From assembly GCA_035570275.1 (NCBI GenBank), contig DATMNI010000241.1, positions 1-34,014 on the forward strand: a stretch of DNA of 34,014 bases. Direction: 5' to 3'. The notes beneath the pieces were generated by a model, which was given only the letters and a program-made list of their open reading frames with translations, was not told the origin of the DNA and made no database searches. The position numbers were made by a program, and so were the translations under genes. Below are positions 24,342 through 33,760 of this stretch, piece after piece (the first letter of the stretch is position 1; the number at the start of each line of letters is the position of its first letter). This DNA comes from DATMNI01 sp035570275 (GTDB lineage: Bacteria > Acidobacteriota > Terriglobia > Bryobacterales > Bryobacteraceae).

Positions 24342-25147
24342 TCGTTACCCCGCAACGAACTCAGGTACGCGACCAGGCCGTTGATCTCCGTATCCGAGAG
24401 CGCGTTATTGTATGCCGGCATCAGCGACTCTCTTTCCACGCGGATTTCCGTCAGATCGCTCTTCAGGAAGGAACGCAGATCTTCACGCATGTCGCGGAGT
24501 TGGATGGAGTAGTCATCCTCGTTCAGCACAACGCCCCTGACCTTGGTTCCATCCGGCGTTACCGCTGTCGCCGACCGGAACTGGCGGTCAATGTATAAGC
24601 TTGGATCGGTAACCGAATCCCGTAGGAACTTGAGCGACCGCCGCAGCCCGATCTCCGTTAAGTCCGGCCCCAGACGGCCGCCTTTTTCCTTCACGGCGTG
24701 ACACGCCGGGCATCCCCCTTTACCCTCGTAAATCATCCGGCCCAGGTTCGGGTCGCCGGTGGCCTTCTCTTCGTCACCCGCTGCGCCAAGACGTCTCACG
24801 TAGGTGACCATTCTCCACACCTCTGGTTGCGACAACCGTGAGCCCGGCATCTCAGAGCCTGGTATGCCCTTTCGGATGGTCATGTACAACTGGCGATCGG
24901 AACTGCCGTGCCGGTAGTGTCCGGTCGTGAGATTTACGCCCCGGCCGCCTTCCCCTGCAGGCCCGTGGCACTGCGCGCAGTGGCCCAGAAAGTATTGCCG
25001 GCCGATCGCCTCGTCGGTGCTCGAAGTATAGGAATTTCGTTCGGCAAGATCCCGGTCGAGCGTGTTCGATTTGTCTTGCCCCTCCTGTGCTCTCGCCGGA
25101 AGAAGGCACAGGACCAAGCAAAAGATCACGTTGACTGAGGTCCGCAT
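24338..25147 (-). CDS. Di-haem c-type cytochrome
   Basis: A 269-residue exported protein. The start at 25147 (MRTSVNVIFCLVLCLLPARA) gives a clear signal peptide; the frame is open to 25270 but that part is not signal-like. Two haem c motifs are visible: CAQCHG (C57, C60, H61) and CPACHA (C146, C149, H150). Candidate axial Met residues follow each (EMPG after the first). It is the probable electron acceptor of the PQQ dehydrogenase encoded next (4-bp overlap). A TATGAT box at 25168-25163 could serve as -10 with a short leader; the -35 is poor. Confidence 0.93.
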   Translation of the reverse strand: MRTSVNVIFCLVLCLLPARAQEGQDKSNTLDRDLAERNSYTSSTDEAIGRQYFLGHCAQCHGPAGEGGRGVNLTTGHYRHGSSDRQLYMTIRKGIPGSEMPGSRLSQPEVWRMVTYVRRLGAAGDEEKATGDPNLGRMIYEGKGGCPACHAVKEKGGRLGPDLTEIGLRRSLKFLRDSVTDPSLYIDRQFRSATAVTPDGTKVRGVVLNEDDYSIQLRDMREDLRSFLKSDLTEIRVERESLMPAYNNALSDTEINGLVAYLSSLRGNE

Positions 25148-25331
25148 TGGATCGGTTTCCAAATCATACACGATTGTGGCGTTAACCTGCTTCGTAAATC
25201 CGCCGTTTGCCGCTGTTCCAGTCGACTCCCCCGCAGCTTGCTGGTCCTCAGCCCCGGCAAACCGTCCCAAGGATCAAACGGGACCTCTTGAAAGCTTTAT
25301 GTTCTACAGGGCCACAGAAACTCGCGATAAG

Positions 25332-26579
25332 TTACCGCTGCGCGGCGCCGCTGCGTCCCATGATGGGCCACACGTCCACGATCTGATCACCCTTGGCGAT
25401 GTAGTATCGGTCGAAGGCGTTGGTGCTTTGGTCGAGATTGGTGCAGTAGATCTCGACCCGATCGCCCAGTTGCGGCTCCTTATCGCCGTCCTTCCACCGC
25501 AGCGCGCCGTATTCCGCCCCCTGCTGGCCCACGGTCAGCCACGGCTTTCCCGCTACCTGGTCCGTCTGCTTCGCCAGGGCCTTGTTGCCATAATCTGTGG
25601 TCACCACATTCGGTTTGGTCTTGCCATCCACCGTTGTCAGCACGGTCAGTGCCGGCTTCCAGTCGTTATACATCTTATCGTCGCCGTCCTTGCCCCCGAC
25701 GATGAAGTACTCGGTGTCCATGAACACATAAGTGCCGGCTTCCAGCTCATTCAATCCTGTCTCGTGATCGATGTTGTACGTGCCGGTTGAACCGCCGCTC
25801 ATGATGTTCACCGGCAGGCCGGACTTCTTGGCCAGATCGCGGCTCTCGCGCACACCCGCCAGCACCTCCGCTGAACGCTTTCTCCGGTTCTCGAATCCCT
25901 TGGTGTGCGCCGCGCCGCCCGAGTATGCCATGAAGCCCTCGAACGACAGGCGCTTCGACGAACACACCTTCTGGGCCAGTTCCAGCGCCGGCTGGCCGCC
26001 GTCGATGCCCTGCCGCGCCATGCCCGCGAACACCGACACCGCCATCCGTGCCTTGGCATTGTGCGCCGCAGCCGCCTCTTCCACCCAATCCACCACTTTC
26101 GGCGAATCCGTTACGAACATGAAGGTCGGATCTTTCTTCGAAAGCAACACGGCCCGCTGGATGTTGTTGACGCTGGCCGGCTGCTTGGTCCACAGCACAC
26201 CCTGGATGCCGGCGCCCGAGAACAGTTCCGCCTCGGCGATCGTGGCGCACGTCAGGCCGATGGCCCCGTGGGCCACCTGGTGCCTGGCGACGTCCACGCT
26301 CTTGTGAACCTTCACGTGCGGGCGCATGTTGATGCCGTTAGTCTTGGCCGTGTCGGCCATGTGCTTGACATTAAATTGAAACATGTCAATGTCGACCACC
26401 ATGCAGGGGGTAGGCAAAATGTCCTTGGTCATTCCGCGGAAATCCTTGCGCGCGATGCGCTGATCGAATTCTGCGAAGGGAAACTCCGTGCCAGGGGTTT
26501 TCGCGGCCCATACCCGCGCAATCGAGGCCGTGCCAACAGCGGCGGCTCCGGCCACCAGGAAATCTCGGCGTGACTTCAT
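25332..26579 (-). CDS. TAT-exported DSD1/D-threonine-aldolase-like PLP fold-III enzyme
   Basis: The 415-residue protein has a twin-arginine signal (SRRDFLVAGAAAVGTASIAR). It is an alanine-racemase-fold enzyme related to D-serine dehydratase and D-threonine aldolase: TPCMVVDIDMFQFNVKHMAD, the PLP-binding RPHVKVHKS (Lys90 as the likely Schiff base), SGGSTGTYNID for the phosphate cup and ELEAGTYVFMD. The C-terminal domain ends VDVWPIMGR as in family members. Its metal site differs: the usual P-N-H-x-C or H-x-D is replaced by N381-x-D383. The start has a strong AGGAGG ribosome binding site. A periplasmic PLP enzyme is unusual. It lies upstream of the cytochrome c gene with a 184-bp gap, so co-transcription is uncertain. 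Confidence 0.87.
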   Translation of the reverse strand: MKSRRDFLVAGAAAVGTASIARVWAAKTPGTEFPFAEFDQRIARKDFRGMTKDILPTPCMVVDIDMFQFNVKHMADTAKTNGINMRPHVKVHKSVDVARHQVAHGAIGLTCATIAEAELFSGAGIQGVLWTKQPASVNNIQRAVLLSKKDPTFMFVTDSPKVVDWVEEAAAAHNAKARMAVSVFAGMARQGIDGGQPALELAQKVCSSKRLSFEGFMAYSGGAAHTKGFENRRKRSAEVLAGVRESRDLAKKSGLPVNIMSGGSTGTYNIDHETGLNELEAGTYVFMDTEYFIVGGKDGDDKMYNDWKPALTVLTTVDGKTKPNVVTTDYGNKALAKQTDQVAGKPWLTVGQQGAEYGALRWKDGDKEPQLGDRVEIYCTNLDQSTNAFDRYYIAKGDQIVDVWPIMGRSGAAQR

Positions 26580-26899
26580 CGAACCCTCCTGATTTATTTC
26601 GTTATTCTACACCCTACTGTAATAGAGCCTACGTTGCAAACGGGCAGCAGCCTCGACTTTTCGGCCAAAGCGCACCATTGGGACCCGACAGATCGAAGAA
26701 GCTGACGCTTCGAACGGCCGGCCGGGACCGGGTTTTTTGCGTAATCATAGCGTGCGTTGCGAACCGCCGGCGACCGAGCCGACGATCTTCCGAAGTTCTG
26801 AATCCCACACTCTCGCCAGGCATTCCCCAGAGGTGAAAAGTACTTGAAAACGGGCGCGTATTGAGGCACAATAATGAAATTATTCCCAGGAGGGCGGCC
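26580..26899. other. Divergent control region between the PLP enzyme and the second receptor
   Basis: This 320-bp interval holds no gene I can support. The AT-rich left end carries the leader of the minus-strand PLP enzyme. The middle (26650-26820) is GC-rich with a CCGG-rich hairpin and T6 near 26730-26742. The right end carries the receptor promoter signals described separately. Confidence 0.6.
26837..26884 (+). promoter_or_regulatory. Candidate promoter and dyads of the second Oar-like receptor
   Basis: TTGAAA (26844-26849), a 17-nt spacer and CACAAT (26867-26872) form a moderate promoter. AAAGTACTT (26837-26845) overlaps the -35 box. AATAAT-GAA-ATTATT (26870-26884) is a perfect 6-bp dyad at the probable start of transcription, directly before the AGGAGG. 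Regulation is inferred. Confidence 0.45.
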
Positions 26900-29800
26900 A
26901 TGAGAACGCTTCTTTTTCGGCTTTTTTCGATTGCCTTCGGTCTTGCGCTTACCGTGCTGTCAGCGTTGGCCCAAACCACAACTGGCTCGATCGTCGGACT
27001 GGTTACGGATTCAACAGGCGCAGCCGTGCCGAATGCATCGGTGACCGTAACCAGAGTCGACACCGGCAACGCGACGAAGACGACCACGAACATTTCCGGG
27101 AACTATGTGGTGACCCCTCTTCAGCCCGGTCCTTATTCGGTTACCGTGGAAGCGCAGGGCTTCAAGAAATCGGTAAGCGCCGGCATCACCCTCAACGTGC
27201 AAGACCGCCTGCCGGTGAATGTGACTCTCGAGGTGGGCCAGATCACGGAAACCGTGGAGGTTCAGGGAACGGCGGCGCCCTTGCAGACCGATACGTCTTA
27301 CCTCGGCCAAGTCGTGGATAGCCAGAAGATTGTCGACCTGCCGCTCAACGGCAGGGTTTTCACCCGTCTGGCAGTTCTGACGGCCGGGGCTGCACCCACT
27401 GCCCCCGGCGCGCGCGATGAGAGAACCGGGGGCTTCAGCGCCAACGGCGTGCGGCCCTACCAGAATAACTACCTCCTGGACGGCATCGACAACAACAGTC
27501 TCTCCGAGGACCTCACCAACGAAGCCAGCTTCGTCGTCGGACCCTCTCCCGATGCCATTGCGGAGTTCAAGGTTCAGACGAATTCCATGAGCGCGGAGTT
27601 CGGCCGTTCGGGCGGAGCGGTCATGAACGTGACATTAAAGTCCGGAACCAATCAAGCCCACGGCAGCGTGTTCGAGTTTCTGCGAAACAGCAAACTTGAC
27701 GCCAAGAACTTCTTCGACCCGGCCACCGGCCCCACTCCGCCATTCAAGCAGAACCAGTTTGGCGCAGCGGTAGGCGGCCCGGTGGAGCTTCCGCACTACG
27801 ACGGCAAGAACCGCACGTTCTTCTTCGTCGACTATCAGGGTACGCGGATCCGCACCGCCCACACCTTCCTGGCGACGCTGGCGCCACTGGCATGGAGAAC
27901 CGGCAATTTTAGCGGGTTCAATCCCGTTTTCGACCCGAACACGACGACCGGTCCGAACGCTACTCGACAGCCGTTTCCTAACAATCAGATCCCGCTGCAG
28001 CGATTCGATCCGGCTTCTCTCAAGTTGATTTCATTCATGCCCGCACCCAACGTACCTGGATCGGTTTCGCCGACCGGCGTCGCCAACAACTATCTGAGCA
28101 ATCCGGTGGAGCCGGATACTACCGATCAGGGCGACGTGCGGATCGACCACAAAATCTCCGATAAAGACAGCCTCTTTACCCGCTTCAGCATGGCAGACCA
28201 GAACCTGACGCCCCCGGCGGCGATCCCTCCGCCACTTTCGGGGGCGGCGTTCTCTTCCGGGGATTGGACCAACAACACGCGACAGGCGATGTTCAGCGAG
28301 ACTCACATTTTTTCTCCGCGCGTGATCAATGAATTCCGCGCGGGTTACACCCGCCTGCGGACGGAGCGGCTGCAATTCAACGCCAACGATAACCTGTCGT
28401 CCCAGATCGGCATTCCAGGCATTCCCTTCACCGCCAATAACGGCGGGCTGCCGCGCTTCAGCGTCAGCGGCGTCAGCACGTTTGGCAGTGCCACCTTCCA
28501 GCCGACCCGCGAGTTTCAGAATGTCTTCCACTTCATCGAAAATGTGAGTTTGATCAAAGGCGGGCACACAATTAAGTTGGGCGCCGAGTGGAAGCCGATC
28601 GTGAACTTCAGCATTCTTCAACCGCCCACTCCACGCGGCAGTTTTTCGTTCAACGGGAACTCCACCCGCGACGCGAACAATCGCGGCGGCAGCGGCTTTG
28701 GCTTCGCCGATTTTGCCCTGGGTATACCTTCCAACGCGTCGGTCGCCTCGTTCATCAACGACACTTTCCAGCAGCCGGGCTACTTTTTCTACGCCCAGGA
28801 CGATTTCAAAGTCAACAACAGACTCACGTTTAACCTCGGAGTGCGCTATGAGTTCATCTCCGAGCCGAAGGAGCGGCGGGATGCCGAGGCGAACTACAAT
28901 ATCGCCACGGGAGCCCTCGACATTGCCAATGGACGGACCGACGCTTTACCGGCCAGCTTCTTCCCGCAGATTCCTATCAATCGTAACGCCCCCAGGCAAT
29001 TGGTTCCGCAGGACCGTAACAACTGGGCTCCCCGAGTCGGCTTCGCCTTCAAGTTGACGAACAAGACTGTGATTCGCTCTGGTTATGGGATCTTTTATTC
29101 ATCCTACGAAGCCGGGCCGCTGAGCATCCCAAATCCAGGTAATAATCCCCCCTTCTATGTCCAATCCAACTTCCCGGCGGTGAACTTCTCAACACCTAAC
29201 CCTGCCGTGAATCAGCTCTCGCGGGGCCTCCCTTTGAACGCCTTCAGCAATCCGGCCGCGCCGTCGCTGTTCTCTCTCGATCCGGACTTCCGCAATCCAT
29301 ACGTCCAGCACTGGAACTTCGGCATCCAGCAGGAACTTGGATTCAATACAGTGTGGGAGGTTTCTTATGCCGGGTCGGCGGGTAAGAAGTTATATGAATT
29401 CCGGAACCCGAACCAGCCTCTGCCAACGGCTGACCCGAACGCCGACGTGGATCCCAGGCGGCCGCGGCCTTTCCTCGGCGGCGACTTGACATATTGGTGC
29501 TCATGCGGCAGTTCCACCTATCACTCGTTGCAAACCAAGGTCGAGAAGCGGTTCTCAAACCATCTGAGCTTCCTTGGGGCATACACTTACGGCAAGTCAA
29601 TTGATGAGCAGTCGCAGGCTTCACTGGGTTTCGACAACAGTACCAGCGTTCGAAGCGAGTACAACTATCGCGCGGAAAAGTCGCGCTCCGATTACGATCA
29701 GACTCACAGGTTTGTGGTCAGCTACACGTACGAGGTACCTTTTGGAGGAAGTCTGAAGGGAGCGGCAAAGCTTCTGGCCAATGGCTGGCAGCTTGTGGGC

Positions 29801-30220
29801 ATCCACTCGTTCACTACCGGTACGCCGTTCACGATTCATGCGCTGACGGATTTTTCCAACACCGGCGGGGATGCGCGTCCCAACGCCGTGCTGGGTGTTT
29901 CCGACGAACCCGCGGGCGGGCGCAGCCGGCAGGAGTGGTTTAACCCGGCGGCGTTTACAAACCCTGTGTCCGGCCAATTCGGCAACGTCGGTCGAAATAC
30001 GATCAGCGGTCCCGGGAACGTCAGTATCGATTTTTCCATCTTCAAGAACTTCCCGATCAAAGACCGCGCCAGGGTCCAGTTCCGCACCGAGTTCTTCAAC
30101 CTCATCAATCACCCTAACTTCCGGAGCCCTAGCACTACTTATGACGGCTCCAACCCGGGAGAATTGACTGCCGCGGCAACCTCCAGACAGATTCAATTTG
30201 CCTTGAAGCTTCTCTTCTAG
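26900..30220 (+). CDS. Oar-like TonB-dependent receptor with carboxypeptidase-regulatory-like domain
   Basis: This 1106-residue outer-membrane protein is a paralogue of the receptor at 12364-15702. The start at 26900 (MRTLLFRLFSIAFGLALTVL) follows CAGGAGGG and gives a proper signal peptide; the 13-codon upstream extension is not signal-like. The regulatory-like domain covers about 25-110 (GSIVGLVTDSTGAAVPNASV). The plug has LPLNGRVFTRLAVLT from residue 147, then YLLDGIDNNSLSE and GGAVMNVTLKSGTNQAHGSV. The barrel ends LALKLLF with a terminal Phe. The next gene, after 57 bp, encodes an exported FG-GAP/ASPIC/TPR protein, an arrangement that suggests a receptor with a surface or periplasmic partner. 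Substrate unknown. Confidence 0.94.
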   Translation: MRTLLFRLFSIAFGLALTVLSALAQTTTGSIVGLVTDSTGAAVPNASVTVTRVDTGNATKTTTNISGNYVVTPLQPGPYSVTVEAQGFKKSVSAGITLNVQDRLPVNVTLEVGQITETVEVQGTAAPLQTDTSYLGQVVDSQKIVDLPLNGRVFTRLAVLTAGAAPTAPGARDERTGGFSANGVRPYQNNYLLDGIDNNSLSEDLTNEASFVVGPSPDAIAEFKVQTNSMSAEFGRSGGAVMNVTLKSGTNQAHGSVFEFLRNSKLDAKNFFDPATGPTPPFKQNQFGAAVGGPVELPHYDGKNRTFFFVDYQGTRIRTAHTFLATLAPLAWRTGNFSGFNPVFDPNTTTGPNATRQPFPNNQIPLQRFDPASLKLISFMPAPNVPGSVSPTGVANNYLSNPVEPDTTDQGDVRIDHKISDKDSLFTRFSMADQNLTPPAAIPPPLSGAAFSSGDWTNNTRQAMFSETHIFSPRVINEFRAGYTRLRTERLQFNANDNLSSQIGIPGIPFTANNGGLPRFSVSGVSTFGSATFQPTREFQNVFHFIENVSLIKGGHTIKLGAEWKPIVNFSILQPPTPRGSFSFNGNSTRDANNRGGSGFGFADFALGIPSNASVASFINDTFQQPGYFFYAQDDFKVNNRLTFNLGVRYEFISEPKERRDAEANYNIATGALDIANGRTDALPASFFPQIPINRNAPRQLVPQDRNNWAPRVGFAFKLTNKTVIRSGYGIFYSSYEAGPLSIPNPGNNPPFYVQSNFPAVNFSTPNPAVNQLSRGLPLNAFSNPAAPSLFSLDPDFRNPYVQHWNFGIQQELGFNTVWEVSYAGSAGKKLYEFRNPNQPLPTADPNADVDPRRPRPFLGGDLTYWCSCGSSTYHSLQTKVEKRFSNHLSFLGAYTYGKSIDEQSQASLGFDNSTSVRSEYNYRAEKSRSDYDQTHRFVVSYTYEVPFGGSLKGAAKLLANGWQLVGIHSFTTGTPFTIHALTDFSNTGGDARPNAVLGVSDEPAGGRSRQEWFNPAAFTNPVSGQFGNVGRNTISGPGNVSIDFSIFKNFPIKDRARVQFRTEFFNLINHPNFRSPSTTYDGSNPGELTAAATSRQIQFALKLLF

Positions 30221-30239
30221 GGCGATGCGGGTCCACCGG

Positions 30240-30269
30240 GTGGGTCACCTGCAGGTGGGTCAACTGCAG
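30240..30269. repeat. 15-bp tandem duplication between receptor and ASPIC/TPR gene
   Basis: GTGGGTCACCTGCAG (30240-30254) is directly followed by GTGGGTCAACTGCAG (30255-30269), with one mismatch. The junction also forms a perfect 12-bp palindrome CACCTGCAGGTG (30247-30258). The unit ends 8 bp before the GTG start of the next gene and may affect its translation. Confidence 0.8.
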
Positions 30270-30277
30270 CGGGCTGC

Positions 30278-33200
30278 GTGCTGACCCGCCGCCGATTCTT
30301 CGAGAGCGCCGCGGCCGGCGGCCTTAGTTGGGTCCTGCCGAAGAGGGCGCTCGCGGAACCGTTTCCAGTTCGATTTCGCAAGCCCCTTCCCTATGAATCC
30401 CTGTTCGAATTCATTGAGCCCGGCCACGACGAGTTTTCGGGCGAGAAGCAAGCATCTGACATCACGGCTCATCTGGATGCGATATTCAAAACCCGCGCTT
30501 TGCCCCTGAGCAACAACTTTGAGGGGGCGTCGCCATTGCCCGTGCAATATCGGGCGGTGGTGGAGGGCGTGGCGCTGGCGGAGTTCGATCCACGGGATCG
30601 GGGTTTCGAGCAAGGACTGAAGAACTGGCTGGATTCGCTGGGGCAGGTTCGCAGCGCGAGCTTTTTTGTGTTGCCCAAGGATCGCGTCCGCTACGAAATT
30701 GCCAGCTCAGGGCCAGACGGGCTCCGGTATCGAGTTGGTCTCTGGAAGCAGATCTGGTTGGACGGCCGGTTGTTGCGCTTTGAGCCGATCGAAGAGACCC
30801 TGGTCAGCTCCCCGCGGCCGTTGTTTGCGGATGTGACTTCACAGGTTTTCGGAGACGCCGGGTCTTTTCAGCTCCAGTTGCGCCGCGGCGTGCCTTACTG
30901 GCGGGCGCGACTCGATTCGGCCTGCGGAATCGACGTCTACGGGAATAACGGTATTGCCGCAGGCGACATCGACGGCGATGGCTGGGACGAAGTTTATGTC
31001 TGCCAGCCGGGCGGATTGCCGAATCGCCTGTACAAGAACCGGGGCGGAACCATGGAAGACATCACGGAGCAGGCCGGCGTGGGGGTGCTGGACGATACCG
31101 CCAGTGCGCTGTTTGTAGACTTTCGAAATACCGGACGGCAGGATTTGGTGGTGCTCACCAAAGACGCTCCGCTGCTGTTTCTCAACCAGGGCCACTTCCC
31201 GTTTCTCCATAAGCCCGACGCGTTTCGATTCGCATCGCCGCCCCAGGGAACTTTCACCGGCATGGCCGCCGCCGACTATGACCTGGATGGCCGCGTGGAC
31301 CTTTACCTCTGCACGTACATTTACTTCCAGAGCGAAGACCAGTACCGGTATCCTGTTCCATACCATGATTCCCGGAATGGGCCTCCCAATTTTCTGTTCC
31401 ATAACGAGCTAACGGGGGAGGGAGGTGGCTTTTTTGAGGATGTTACTGCCCGTGTTGGAATGAATGAGAACAATAATCGCTACAGTTTTGCGCCGGCATG
31501 GTGCGATTTCGATGGCGACGGCTGGCCGGATCTCTACGTGGCGAACGATTTTGGGCGCAACAACCTATACAAGAATGAGCGCGGCCGGTTTCACGATATT
31601 GCGGCCGCGGCGGGCGTGGCGGATGTAGGGCCCGGAATGAGCGCCGCCTGGTTCGACTATGACGGGGACGGGCGTCAAGACCTTTACGTAAGCAACATGT
31701 GGACTGCGCCGGGCCAGCGCGTGGTGGAGGACAAGGCGTTTGCGGCAGCGCCGGATGAGATATTGCGGAATGCTTACCGGCGGCACAGCAAAGGCAATTC
31801 GCTCTTTCACAATCGGGGTGACGGCGCCTTTGAATCGACGGAGGCCGCCGAAGGTGTGGAGATGGGACGCTGGGCATGGGCGTCGGACGGCATCGATTTC
31901 GATAACGACGGAACGCCGGAGATCTATATTACTTGCGGAATGCTGACGAATTCTTCAACCCACGACCTGGCGAGCTTCTTCTGGCGGCAAGTGGTTGCCC
32001 GTTCTCCGACCACGAATATCGCCGCACCTGCATACGAAAACGGCTGGAATGCCTTGAATCAACTCATTCGTGGAGATTACAGTTGGAACGGCCGCGAGCC
32101 CAATGTGCTTTACGCCCGGCGCCTGGGGCATTTCCATGATTTTTCCGGAGTCTCTGGCCTCGATTTTGCGGAAGACAGCCGGGCTTTCGCGGTGACGGAT
32201 CTGGACGGCGACGGAAGCCTGGATTTGCTGCTGAAGAGCCGCTTGGGGCCGCAGGTGCGGGCGTTTCAGAACGATTGGGGTCAGAGCCGGCATTCCCTCG
32301 CCCTGGAGCTACAGGGAACGCGGTCGAATCGGGACGCCATCGGGGCGCGCGTTGAGGTGGAGCATTCCGATAAACGCACCGTACGGATCCTGCAGGCAGG
32401 TTCGGGCTATATTTCGCAGCACACCAAACGTCTCTACTTCGGATTGGGAGACGCCTCAAGCACGGGAAAGGTCCGCATTCTGTGGCCGTCGGGGCTGACG
32501 CAGGAGTTCGAGAACCTGGCAGCCGGATTTCGTCATCAGGTGGTGGAGGGATCGGACGAACTGAAGCGCATAGCGTTCTTGCCGCGGAAGCCTTTTACGA
32601 CTGCCCGCGCCCCAATCACGGGGGACAACCGCGCCAATTTGGAAACAGCGTGGCTGCTGGAGCCGGTGCCACTTCCCGAACCACCGAAGGGCCAGGGATT
32701 TCTTTGCCTGTTCTCCGGACAGAGGCCCCTGACGCCACCGGGACTGCCCTTTCAGATGGTGGATCTCGGCGGCGGCTCATCGGACCGGAGCGCCTGGTAC
32801 GCGTTGTTCCGGATGTACCTTTTCGACTATCGGGTGGACCTCACTTTACCGTTGCTCCTGCTGGTGGACGGCCGTGGGATGGCGCACAAAGTCTATGAAG
32901 GAATCCCGGAGCCAGGCAGGTTGCGCGCGGATCTGGCGATGATGCAGGACAAAAACCGCATCCGTCTGGCGTTACCGTTCCCCGGAACGTATTACGCTCC
33001 ACCGAACCGCAACTACTTTCGATTGGGCGCCGCCTTCTATTGGGCGGGCTATCCGCTGCAGGCGTTAATTTATATGGAGGAAGCGCTACGCAGCGCTCCG
33101 AATAACAGCAAGGCGCATCTGGCGGTGGGGCACATTCATTTGGAAGCGGGGAGTTATGGGCCCGCTCGTGAACACCTGGAGCGCGCCGTTAAACTGAGCC

Positions 33201-33760
33201 CCGGCTCGGCTGACGGCTGGATCAACCTGGGAAGCCTCGAGACAGCGCTCGAAAACTATGCCGCCGGATTGCAGGATTTTGAAAAAGCTCTGACGATTCT
33301 TCCGGACTCAGCCTTCGCTCTGATGAGCGCCGGACGCGCCCACGGTAAACTGGGACATGCATCCATCGCCGAGCAGATGCTGCGTCGCGCACTGGAAATC
33401 GAGCCCAGGAATGCCGAGGCATCGAACCAACTCGGACTGCTGCTCTCCGGGCAGAACAGGACTGACGAAGCTCGAAAATCTTTCCAGGACGCCATTGCTG
33501 CCGAGCGCGACCATACCGGAGCCATCAACAACCTTGGCGTGCTCTATATGCAGACGCAAAAGCCACAAGACGCCATCGCGGCGTTCCGCTATGGTATCGA
33601 GGTAGCTCCGGACGAGGAACTGCTTTATTTCAACCTGGCGCGAGTATATGTGGCCGTGGGCGACCGGGTGAAAGCCCGTTACGTTTTGCAACAGTTGCTG
33701 GTGCGCCATCCGGACAGCGTGATGGGGAAGAAGGGACTGGCGGAACTGGGAGCGCCATGA
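30278..33760 (+). CDS. TAT-exported FG-GAP/VCBS, ASPIC-UnbV and TPR protein (CRTAC1-like)
   Basis: The 1160-residue protein starts at a GTG with a twin-arginine signal (TRRRFFESAAAGG). Residues about 60-190 are of unknown fold. From about 225 a beta-propeller of FG-GAP/VCBS repeats carries Ca-binding loops DIDGDGWDE, DYDLDGRVD, DFDGDGWPD, DYDGDGRQD, DFDNDGTPE and DLDGDGSLD. An ASPIC/UnbV domain follows (about 685-765, RDAIGARVEVEHSDKRTVRI). Then come a linker of unknown type and at least six TPR units from about 925 to the end (AHLAVGHIHLEAGSYGPARE, ASNQLGLLLSGQNRTDEARK). It likely acts outside the cytoplasmic membrane as a binding scaffold. It lies 57 bp after the second receptor in the same direction, probably in one operon. 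Confidence 0.92.
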   Translation: MLTRRRFFESAAAGGLSWVLPKRALAEPFPVRFRKPLPYESLFEFIEPGHDEFSGEKQASDITAHLDAIFKTRALPLSNNFEGASPLPVQYRAVVEGVALAEFDPRDRGFEQGLKNWLDSLGQVRSASFFVLPKDRVRYEIASSGPDGLRYRVGLWKQIWLDGRLLRFEPIEETLVSSPRPLFADVTSQVFGDAGSFQLQLRRGVPYWRARLDSACGIDVYGNNGIAAGDIDGDGWDEVYVCQPGGLPNRLYKNRGGTMEDITEQAGVGVLDDTASALFVDFRNTGRQDLVVLTKDAPLLFLNQGHFPFLHKPDAFRFASPPQGTFTGMAAADYDLDGRVDLYLCTYIYFQSEDQYRYPVPYHDSRNGPPNFLFHNELTGEGGGFFEDVTARVGMNENNNRYSFAPAWCDFDGDGWPDLYVANDFGRNNLYKNERGRFHDIAAAAGVADVGPGMSAAWFDYDGDGRQDLYVSNMWTAPGQRVVEDKAFAAAPDEILRNAYRRHSKGNSLFHNRGDGAFESTEAAEGVEMGRWAWASDGIDFDNDGTPEIYITCGMLTNSSTHDLASFFWRQVVARSPTTNIAAPAYENGWNALNQLIRGDYSWNGREPNVLYARRLGHFHDFSGVSGLDFAEDSRAFAVTDLDGDGSLDLLLKSRLGPQVRAFQNDWGQSRHSLALELQGTRSNRDAIGARVEVEHSDKRTVRILQAGSGYISQHTKRLYFGLGDASSTGKVRILWPSGLTQEFENLAAGFRHQVVEGSDELKRIAFLPRKPFTTARAPITGDNRANLETAWLLEPVPLPEPPKGQGFLCLFSGQRPLTPPGLPFQMVDLGGGSSDRSAWYALFRMYLFDYRVDLTLPLLLLVDGRGMAHKVYEGIPEPGRLRADLAMMQDKNRIRLALPFPGTYYAPPNRNYFRLGAAFYWAGYPLQALIYMEEALRSAPNNSKAHLAVGHIHLEAGSYGPAREHLERAVKLSPGSADGWINLGSLETALENYAAGLQDFEKALTILPDSAFALMSAGRAHGKLGHASIAEQMLRRALEIEPRNAEASNQLGLLLSGQNRTDEARKSFQDAIAAERDHTGAINNLGVLYMQTQKPQDAIAAFRYGIEVAPDEELLYFNLARVYVAVGDRVKARYVLQQLLVRHPDSVMGKKGLAELGAP

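Noticed and set aside
26725..26745. CCGG-rich hairpin followed by T6, terminator-like on the plus strand
   Set aside because: The stem is only about 4 bp and there is no plus-strand gene upstream of it to terminate.
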